From Paraliobacillus zengyii (GTDB lineage: Bacteria; Bacillota; Bacilli; Bacillales; Amphibacillaceae): a stretch of 64,000 bases of DNA. Position numbers and translations under genes: made by a program. Under the pieces are notes generated by a model. That model was not told the DNA's origin, searched no databases, and worked only from the letters and a program-made list of their open reading frames with translations. This document shows positions 58,071 through 64,000 of this stretch, one piece after another (position 1 is the stretch's first letter; each line of letters starts with the position of its first letter). Location of the stretch: the NCBI RefSeq assembly GCF_003268595.1, contig NZ_CP029797.1, positions 141,001-205,000 on the forward strand. The letters run 5' to 3'.

Positions 58071-58099
58071 TTGACTTTAGGCACTAGTTGTTATATGAT
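58071..58099 (+). promoter_or_regulatory. rplM-rpsI promoter
   Basis: TTGACT at 58071-58076, 17-base spacer, TATGAT at 58094-58099. Confidence 0.8.
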
Positions 58100-58237
58100 G
58101 ATTTATGGCATTTTATTTCTAATCCACGATTGGCCCCGGAAGTTAGTTGTGTAGAATATAAGATCAAATCAAGCTAGCAATAGCAAATGAAACGTAATAT
58201 CAATAGGTAAATATATATATTAGGAGGTTAACCCATA
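58100..58237 (+). ncRNA. Ribosomal protein L13 leader
   Basis: GGCATTTTATTTCTAATCC, ACGATTGGCCCCGGAAGTTA (about 58107-58147) is the conserved wording of the L13 leader before rplM in Bacillales, thought to mediate feedback by L13. Recognised from sequence wording; structure not modelled. Confidence 0.7.
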
Positions 58238-58672
58238 ATGCGCACTTTCATGGAAAATGTAAAGGATGTAGAACGCAAATGGCTTGTAGTTGATGCAGAA
58301 GGTCAAACACTTGGTCGTTTAGCGAGTGAAGTAGCTACTTTACTTCGCGGCAAGCATAAAGTAACATACACACCGCATGTTGATTCTGGTGACCATGTCA
58401 TCATTATAAACGCAGAGAAAATTCACTTAACTGGTAATAAATTAAATGACAAGATGTACTACCGTCATTCTAATCACCCAGGTGGATTAAAGTCTCGTAA
58501 TGCAGACGAAATGCGAACTAAATATCCAGAACAAATGTTAGAGCTTACGGTAAAAGGAATGCTTCCAAAAGGTAGCCTTGGTCGTAACATGAACAAGAAA
58601 TTACATGTATTCAGAGGTTCAGAACATACTCATCAAGCACAACAACCAGAAGTATATCAACTTCGCGGTTAA
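58238..58672 (+). CDS. rplM: 50S ribosomal protein L13
   Basis: 144-residue early-assembly protein; [21 protein letters not shown] and [25 protein letters not shown] precedes ATG 58238. Confidence 0.98.
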   Translation: MRTFMENVKDVERKWLVVDAEGQTLGRLASEVATLLRGKHKVTYTPHVDSGDHVIIINAEKIHLTGNKLNDKMYYRHSNHPGGLKSRNADEMRTKYPEQMLELTVKGMLPKGSLGRNMNKKLHVFRGSEHTHQAQQPEVYQLRG

Positions 58673-58692
58673 TTAAAAGGAGGTAATGAATA

Positions 58693-59085
58693 GTGGCACA
58701 AGTACAATACTACGGTACCGGTCGACGTAAAAGTTCAACTGCTCGTGTACGTTTAGTTCCAGGAACTGGACGTATCATCGTAAACAAACGTGATGCGGAA
58801 GACTACTTCCCATACGAAACATTACGTACAATTATTAAGCAACCTTTAGCTTCAACAGAAACTGAAGGAACTTATGATGTTTTAGTAAATGTTCATGGTG
58901 GAGGTTTCACTGGTCAAGCTGGAGCAATTCGTCACGGTGTTTCACGTGCGTTGTTAGAAGCAGATCCAGAATATCGCGCTGTACTAAAGAGCGCTGGATT
59001 CTTAACTCGTGATTCTCGCATGAAGGAACGTAAGAAGTATGGTCTTAAAGGCGCACGTCGCGCACCACAGTTCTCAAAACGTTAA
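58693..59085 (+). CDS. rpsI: 30S ribosomal protein S9
   Basis: 130-residue protein whose basic C-terminal tail ([14 protein letters not shown]) reaches the P-site t[19 protein letters not shown] start. GTG 58693 follows AAAGGAGG. Convergent with the adh gene, whose coding end reaches into the shared terminator. Confidence 0.98.
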   Translation: MAQVQYYGTGRRKSSTARVRLVPGTGRIIVNKRDAEDYFPYETLRTIIKQPLASTETEGTYDVLVNVHGGGFTGQAGAIRHGVSRALLEADPEYRAVLKSAGFLTRDSRMKERKKYGLKGARRAPQFSKR

Positions 59086-59090
59086 TTTTA

Positions 59091-60167
59091 TCAAAAAGCC
59101 CTCTTTCCTATATTGGAAAGAGGGCTTTTGTTTTTAGCATAAAAGTAGTTCTTTAAGTCTAGCACCATTCTTCCCTGAATAGTTCCAGATTCCATTTCTT
59201 TAAATATGTCATTAATATCTGCAAGTGGACGTGCTTGGACAACCGGGATGACTTTTTCTTCAGCACCAAACATAAAGGCTTCTTCTAAATCTTTTCTTGT
59301 CCCAACCAAGGAACCGATTACTTGTATACCATCTAAAACGGTTTTAACAATTGCTAAGTCCATTGTTTCTGATGGAAGTCCTACTGCAACAACTTTAGAG
59401 GTAGGGCGAACAGAATTAACAGCAGCATTAAATGCAACCTTGGATACGGCAGTTACCACCGCAGCATGAGCACCTCTTATTTCTTGTTGAATCCATTCTG
59501 CGGGATCCCCTTCTTTTTTAGAATTGAAGATTAAATCAGCACCAACTTCTTTTGCCAAAGCTAATTTATCATCATTTACATCAACTGCAATAACGCGTGC
59601 ATTAAATACTTTTTTTGCGTATTGTACAGCTAAATTACCCAATCCCCCGACGCCATAAATAACTATCCATTCACCTGGCGCCACATCTGCAACTTTAATT
59701 GCTTTATAGGTAGTAACCCCGGCACAAGTAATACTAGTGGCTTGCTTAGGATCTAAACCATTTGGAACTTTAACGGCATAATCAGCTGTTACAATGCATT
59801 GTTCTGCCATTGCACCATCAACACTGTAGCCAGCATTTTTAACTTCTCTACAAAATGTCTCTTCACCTGTTACACAGTATTCACAATGTCCACATCCTTC
59901 AAAAAACCATGCAATACTAACACGATCACCTGGCTTTATAGACGTAACATCAGAAGCGACCTCTTTAACAATTCCAACACCTTCATGTCCAAGAATACGA
60001 CCCTGTACATCGCCAAAATCACCTTTAGCTACATGTAAGTCCGTATGACAAACTCCGCAGTATTCAATGTCTACGAGGGCTTCTCCATTTTTAATGGAGC
60101 GAAGTAGACCTATTTCGCTAACTTCTACTAACTTATTGTTGTCTTTACTTACAACGACTGCTTTCAT
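59091..60167 (-). CDS. Zinc-dependent alcohol dehydrogenase (AdhP/AdhA type)
   Basis: 358-residue medium-chain NAD-dependent alcohol dehydrogenase, interconverting primary alcohols and aldehydes. Catalytic zinc ligands lie in GVCHTDLH and GHEGVG; structural zinc cysteines in [16 protein letters not shown]; the coenzyme motif is [15 protein letters not shown]. Start ATG 60167 has GGAGG six bases upstream; ATG 60173 touches that site. The last 13 codons ([13 protein letters not shown]) are encoded by the terminator hairpin, a tail not expected in the family, whose end is normally near LDLK. It occupies the space where ybaJ lies in B. subtilis. Confidence 0.93.
   Translation of the reverse strand: MKAVVVSKDNNKLVEVSEIGLLRSIKNGEALVDIEYCGVCHTDLHVAKGDFGDVQGRILGHEGVGIVKEVASDVTSIKPGDRVSIAWFFEGCGHCEYCVTGEETFCREVKNAGYSVDGAMAEQCIVTADYAVKVPNGLDPKQATSITCAGVTTYKAIKVADVAPGEWIVIYGVGGLGNLAVQYAKKVFNARVIAVDVNDDKLALAKEVGADLIFNSKKEGDPAEWIQQEIRGAHAAVVTAVSKVAFNAAVNSVRPTSKVVAVGLPSETMDLAIVKTVLDGIQVIGSLVGTRKDLEEAFMFGAEEKVIPVVQARPLADINDIFKEMESGTIQGRMVLDLKNYFYAKNKSPLSNIGKRAF
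59094..59134. terminator. Shared terminator of rpsI and adh
   Basis: 15-bp perfect stem (59094-59108 with 59115-59129), loop TATATT, T-rich on the plus exit and A-rich on the other side. The hairpin lies inside the last codons of the minus-strand alcohol dehydrogenase gene. Confidence 0.9.
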
Positions 60168-60354
60168 GAACATCCTCCTTTAACAATGTGAATTATTGAG
60201 CAAGTTCTACAAATTTATTATAAACCTATATTTTACCATGTGCAAGGGTTTAGAAATCTATTATTTGTAAACGGTGAGACTAAGCTGGTATAAATCTAGA
60301 CCTTGTCCCATATAGTGAAGAATAAGAGAGTTATCGTTATGGGGAGGTAGACAG

Positions 60355-61065
60355 ATGAATCAAGTAAGTAAGGTAATCTTATGGATAAGTGGTGCCGTTT
60401 TGTTGGTAATTTTAATTCAGTATCCTATTCAGCAATCAACAGATTCATGGGATTCTTGGTCACTTCCCATGGCTGGTCAAGTTATTGTTTTAGACCCTGG
60501 TCATGGTGGAGTCGATGGTGGTGCTGTTGGAGCTGATGAAACATTAGAAAAGGATATTACCTTAACTGTAACTAAAAAATTACGTGATTATCTGCAGCAA
60601 TCAGGTGCATTGGTATATATAACAAGAGAAACTGATCGTGACTTGGCTGCTGATGATACAAATGGTATAGCACGACGTAAAGTAGAAGATATAAAAAATA
60701 GAGTGGCGTTTATTGAAGAAAAAGATCCGGACTTCTTTGTGAGCATTCATTTAAATGCAATCCCTTCCACAGAATGGTCAGGTGCGCAATCATTTTATTA
60801 TCCAACTAATGAAAAAAGTAAGAGCCTAGCAAAGAATATACAAAGTGAAATTAAACGAAATTTAGAAAATACAAATCGAGAAGCATTGGCTTTAAATGGT
60901 ATGTATTTGTTAAAGCATACAGAACAACCTGGTGCTTTAGTAGAAATAGGATTCTTATCTAACACGCATGAAAGAGAATTGTTAAAAACACAAGCTTATC
61001 AAACGAAAATGGCAGCCAGCATTTATGAAGGGATTTTAAATTATCTTACAGTTGAGAGTGAATAG
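60355..61065 (+). CDS. cwlD: Germination-specific N-acetylmuramoyl-L-alanine amidase CwlD
   Basis: Removes stem peptides during spore cortex synthesis, with PdaA, to form muramic-delta-lactam. 236 residues: one N-terminal transmembrane segment (about 5-24), then an Amidase_3 domain with the zinc residues in LDPGHGGVDGG, a following glutamate and SIHLNA, plus the catalytic E in LVEIGFLSN. GGGGAGG precedes ATG 60355. Marks the organism as spore-forming. Confidence 0.95.
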   Translation: MNQVSKVILWISGAVLLVILIQYPIQQSTDSWDSWSLPMAGQVIVLDPGHGGVDGGAVGADETLEKDITLTVTKKLRDYLQQSGALVYITRETDRDLAADDTNGIARRKVEDIKNRVAFIEEKDPDFFVSIHLNAIPSTEWSGAQSFYYPTNEKSKSLAKNIQSEIKRNLENTNREALALNGMYLLKHTEQPGALVEIGFLSNTHERELLKTQAYQTKMAASIYEGILNYLTVESE

Positions 61066-61105
61066 ACAAATAGAACTACGTTATCTCATCTCCCTATCAA
61101 TATGT

Positions 61106-61114
61106 TATAATGTA
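61106..61114 (+). promoter_or_regulatory. Extended -10 element before salA
   Basis: TGT-TATAAT (TATAAT at about 61106-61111) some 42 bases before salA; a -35 box is not convincing. Confidence 0.45.
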
Positions 61115-61152
61115 TTAAAGAGTACTGACTTTTGCGAAAGGGCGGTGTCATT

Positions 61153-62196
61153 TTGTTAACCAAAGAACAAGTGATAGAAAAATTAGATCCAGTCAAAGAT
61201 CCATTTTTACATAGAACATTAGCAGAAACCGGTGGAGTTGTTGAAGTTATAGTTAAAGAGGAAAAGGAACATATTAGTATTAAGATAGCTATTGCTAAAC
61301 CAAACACAGCTGAGCAAATGCAATTGCAACAGGAAGTTGTTAAGATACTTAAAGAAGCTGGTGTAAGAACAGTGGGCTTACGTTTCTCTCAACTACCTGA
61401 TGAAGTGATAGAAAAATTCCAACCACAAGATGAATCAGCGCTAACATTATTAAGCGGGAACACAAAAACAAAGTTTTTAGCTATAGCGAGTGGAAAGGGT
61501 GGCGTCGGTAAATCGACTGTCACAGTTAATACAGCAGTTGCTTTAGCCGAATTAGGTAAGAAAGTCGGCATTATTGACGCAGATATTTATGGGTTTAGTA
61601 TTCCAGATATGATGGGTGTAGAAAAGGGACCAACATTAAAAGGAAATCGCATTGTACCAGTTGAACGTTTTGGAGTACAAATGATCTCAATGGGATTTTT
61701 TGTTGAAGATAATTCTCCTGTTATTTGGCGTGGTCCTCGTTTAGGTAAAATGCTCAAGAGCTTTTTTACAGAGGTAGAATGGGATGATTTAGATTACTTG
61801 TTACTTGATCTTCCGCCAGGAACTGGAGATGTTGCATTATCATTGCATGGTATGCTTCCGGAATCAAAAGAAATAATAGTTACTACTCCTCATCCAACAG
61901 CAGCTTTTGTAGCGGCTCGCGCGGGCCAAATGGCTATTGATACCAATCATGATATTATTGGTGTAATTGAAAACATGTCCTATTTTGAGAGCAAGGTGAC
62001 TGGTGAACGTGAGTATGTATTTGGACAAGGTGGCGGACAAAAGTTAGCTGACCAACTTGATACAGAGTTAATCGGTCAGCTTCCGTTAGCTCAACCTTAC
62101 CATGAAGAAGGCTCTCATTCATCGATATACCAAGCGGATCATCCTATAGCTAAAGTCTATGCAGAGATTGCTTCGCATATTATAGAAAAATTTTGA
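61153..62196 (+). CDS. salA: Mrp/NBP35 family ATPase SalA
   Basis: 347-residue P-loop ATPase. A DUF59-like N-terminal domain is followed by the deviant Walker A SGKGGVGKST near residues 115-124, IDADIYGFSIPDMMG and DLPPGTGDVALSLHG. In B. subtilis SalA regulates exoprotease expression; the wider family carries Fe-S clusters, but the C-terminal CxxC of that group is not evident here. TTG 61153 (MLTKEQVIEKL) follows AAAGGGCGGTG; the in-frame TTG 61132 precedes this site. Same location after cwlD as in B. subtilis. Confidence 0.92.
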   Translation: MLTKEQVIEKLDPVKDPFLHRTLAETGGVVEVIVKEEKEHISIKIAIAKPNTAEQMQLQQEVVKILKEAGVRTVGLRFSQLPDEVIEKFQPQDESALTLLSGNTKTKFLAIASGKGGVGKSTVTVNTAVALAELGKKVGIIDADIYGFSIPDMMGVEKGPTLKGNRIVPVERFGVQMISMGFFVEDNSPVIWRGPRLGKMLKSFFTEVEWDDLDYLLLDLPPGTGDVALSLHGMLPESKEIIVTTPHPTAAFVAARAGQMAIDTNHDIIGVIENMSYFESKVTGEREYVFGQGGGQKLADQLDTELIGQLPLAQPYHEEGSHSSIYQADHPIAKVYAEIASHIIEKF

Positions 62197-62202
62197 TGCA
62201 GT

Positions 62203-62246
62203 AAATATGGATACCAACTATTTAGTTGGTATCCATATTTTTTGAG
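62203..62246. terminator. Bidirectional terminator between salA and gerD
   Basis: 18-bp perfect stem (62203-62220 with 62223-62240) and T run; serves both converging genes. Confidence 0.92.
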
Positions 62247-62264
62247 TGCTCTTTTTTGGGCTTT

Positions 62265-62867
62265 TTATCCACTGCCTTCTTCTGACTCTGACGCAGCTCC
62301 TCCTTTACTTTCTGATGCTTTCATTTCCTCAGCCGCTTTTAAAATAACATCAGTCATTTCTGCTTTAAATAAAGGAGAGTTCATCGTTTCTTGTATTGTT
62401 TCTTGTAAATGTTCTCTGAATTGTTGCCCCTTTATTACAGTTGTTATTTGCTTTTCCATTTCTGGATTTGCCAGTAACTCAAGCATTTTCTTTTGGTATT
62501 CTGGATCGCTCATTAAGCCTTTTATAACAGCTTCTTGTTGATCAATCATTGATTGGGCAAAGCCTTCAACAAATTTTTGATCAGAGAACATTTTGTTCCA
62601 AAATTCCTTTCCTTTATCAGAGGTTAGTGCTTCTGATATGGCATCCTCTAGTACTTGTGACTCAATAACATACGTTTTCTGCATTTCTTCGTCGGCTAAG
62701 ACATCTGTAATGGCCTTTTTACCTTCATCTGTTTTTAATATATCTGTCACCATTTTTTTTGTGGTATCATACGTTTCCTGATTGCTACCAGAAGTTTCGC
62801 CATTCCCTCCACAAGCGGAAAGGATAAACAAGGTAGTGAAACTTAGCATACATATTTTTTTAATCAT
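62265..62867 (-). CDS. gerD: Spore germination lipoprotein GerD
   Basis: 200-residue lipoprotein that clusters nutrient germinant receptors in the spore inner membrane. Signal peptide ends with LSAC (Cys19); the rest is a helical, charged region (TKKMVTDILKTDEGKKAITDVL, QKKMLELLANPEMEKQI) as in the family, ending in an acidic tail. AGAGAGGAT precedes ATG 62867. In B. subtilis kbaA follows on the other strand; here pdaB follows directly. Confidence 0.92.
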   Translation of the reverse strand: MIKKICMLSFTTLFILSACGGNGETSGSNQETYDTTKKMVTDILKTDEGKKAITDVLADEEMQKTYVIESQVLEDAISEALTSDKGKEFWNKMFSDQKFVEGFAQSMIDQQEAVIKGLMSDPEYQKKMLELLANPEMEKQITTVIKGQQFREHLQETIQETMNSPLFKAEMTDVILKAAEEMKASESKGGAASESEEGSG

Positions 62868-62981
62868 TGCTCTAATATCCTCTCTAACATCTTTCTTACC
62901 TTTAATATGAGGATAGATTAAAATTTTATGTATGCTAAAAGATGACTGTGAAAAGATATAGATGGTAATGAAATAATATGG

Positions 62982-63743
62982 TTAATCGACCTCTTCATTA
63001 AGTGCTTTTGCTCTTGTAATTATTTCGGAAATGGTAACAAAGGAAAAACCCTTTTCTTTCAATCCTGGGAGAATTGTTTCTAATGCATCAGGTGTTTGCT
63101 TAACAGAATCAGATGCATTTAAAAGAATAATATCGCCATTATCGGTATTTGTCATGACGTGATCAATAATTTTATCGGTACCGGGGTTTTCCCAATCACG
63201 TGGATTTATATTCCACTGAATAACATCATATCCTTGGTTCTCAGCAAGCTCCAATACTTCTTCATTTAGGTGGCCACTTGGTGTACGTAATAAGGACAAG
63301 TCTGGATACCCTAATACTGTAAATATTTCGCTTGCTTTTGCAAGATCCTTTCTAACTTCTTCTATATCCTGTTGAAGATAGCTTTTATATCGATATCCCA
63401 TCATGCCGACCTCATGACCATCGGCTTCAATCTTCTCAAGCAAGTCTGGATGGTGTTCCGCCCATTCCCCAATTATAAAAAAGGTTGCTTTGACATCATG
63501 CGCTTTTAATTTTTCAAGTGTAGGTTCAACCATTTCGCTCCCCCAACTTATATTAAAAGTTAGTGCAATAGAGGAATCATTTGGGTCTCCTTTACTTAAA
63601 GCGGCTGGATTATCCTTTGTTGAGAATACAGAAAAATCACTTTCAGATTCAATCCATAAAAATAAAGCAGTGAAAAGAGCTAAAAAAACTAATAAACCAA
63701 CCCGTTTAATTCTTTTTAACTTAACTATAAAGAAATAGTTCAT
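62982..63743 (-). CDS. pdaB: Sporulation polysaccharide deacetylase PdaB
   Basis: 253-residue NodB-type carbohydrate esterase needed for late spore stability. An N-terminal transmembrane segment (about 14-31) is followed by the deacetylase domain: ALTFNISWGSE (motif 1), VGMMGYRYKSYLQQ (motif 2 region) and LLRTPSGHLNEEVLEL (motif 3). The first motif has N where active enzymes have D in TFDD, and motif 2 lacks the HxxxH-type pair of classical enzymes, as in other PdaB proteins, so activity is uncertain. AAAGGAG precedes ATG 63743. Confidence 0.9.
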   Translation of the reverse strand: MNYFFIVKLKRIKRVGLLVFLALFTALFLWIESESDFSVFSTKDNPAALSKGDPNDSSIALTFNISWGSEMVEPTLEKLKAHDVKATFFIIGEWAEHHPDLLEKIEADGHEVGMMGYRYKSYLQQDIEEVRKDLAKASEIFTVLGYPDLSLLRTPSGHLNEEVLELAENQGYDVIQWNINPRDWENPGTDKIIDHVMTNTDNGDIILLNASDSVKQTPDALETILPGLKEKGFSFVTISEIITRAKALNEEVD

Positions 63744-63876
63744 TATTTAATCTCCTTTTATGGGACTTGCTATATTTTATGAATAGATTTACTCAATATG
63801 AATAGAAAAGGTTTGAAATCTAATAAAAAAGAGAAATAATGAACATACAACTGTGATTAAGAAATGAGGAATGTAT

Positions 63877-64000
63877 ATGATAGGCATGCTTATAAACGAT
63901 ATGGAACAAAATGAGATAGAATATTTAATTAAACGAGAACTTGAAGAATTAATATTTGATATGGAAGATCACCGTATGGATCAGTTAGTTCGAAAAGCAA
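63877..64000 (+). CDS. Unrecognised gene, 5' part (cut by window edge)
   Basis: ATG 63877 with AATGAGGA six bases upstream opens a frame of 41 codons to the window end: MIGMLINDMEQNEIEYLIKR, then ELEELIFDMEDHRMDQLVRKA. It is charged and likely helical. Divergent from pdaB. I cannot assign a family; the ribosome binding site and codon pattern make it a likely real gene. Confidence 0.6.
   Translation, partial: MIGMLINDMEQNEIEYLIKRELEELIFDMEDHRMDQLVRKA

Noticed and set aside
62982..63743. pdaB as a degraded deacetylase gene
   Set aside because: Changes in the metal motifs are shared by PdaB proteins, the frame is full length and the neighbours fit, so it is not called a pseudogene.

Overview
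The window is chromosomal DNA of a low-GC, endospore-forming Gram-positive bacterium of the Bacillaceae. The evidence is the gene order (mcsB-clpC-radA-yacL, ispD-gltX-cysE-cysS-mrnC-rlmB-rae1-sigH-rpmG-secE-nusG, rplKAJL-rpoBC, the str, S10, spc and alpha ribosomal operons, ecfAAT-truA-rplM-rpsI, then cwlD-salA-gerD-pdaB), strong Shine-Dalgarno sequences, frequent TTG/GTG starts and three sporulation/germination genes. The AT-rich composition and wording of the proteins suggest the Oceanobacillus/Virgibacillus/Gracilibacillus side of the family; that placement is inference. No rRNA, tRNA, CRISPR array, transposase or phage gene was found.

Layout. 1-5989: end of the protein-quality-control operon (mcsB, clpC), radA and the PIN-TRAM protein yacL. 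6159-11159: a minus-strand glycerol regulon (glpP-glpF-glpK-glpD) with its own promoters, a CcpA-type cre site and two GlpP-type leader terminators. It sits between yacL and ispD and is bracketed by two diverged copies of the yacL 3' end plus terminator, so it looks like an insertion. 11604-19920: ispD, a remnant of ispF, gltX, a T-box leader with cysES, RNA-processing genes, sigH and the secE-nusG pair. 20080-35970: rplKA, rplJL with an L10 leader, rpoBC, rpsL-rpsG-fusA-tuf. 36327-39099: a second minus-strand insertion, a chemoreceptor gene followed by a xylose-binding-protein-like lipoprotein gene. 39409-54323: a nearly textbook run of ribosomal protein genes with secY, adk, infA and rpoA, in which the expected map gene (methionine aminopeptidase) is only a frameshifted remnant. 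54668-59085: ECF transporter module, truA, rplM-rpsI. 59091-64000: a zinc alcohol dehydrogenase, cwlD, salA, gerD, pdaB and the start of an unrecognised gene.

Most genes serve translation, transcription, protein export and protein turnover, and many operons carry visible leader control (T-box, L10 leader, S10 leader, L13 leader, attenuators before nusG and rpoB). The most unusual point is that this conserved backbone has lost or is losing several members in place: ispF and map survive only as degraded fragments, disA is absent between radA and yacL, and kbaA is absent between gerD and pdaB, while neighbouring order is intact. Two accessory modules (glp and chemoreceptor/binding protein) have entered the same backbone in reverse orientation.
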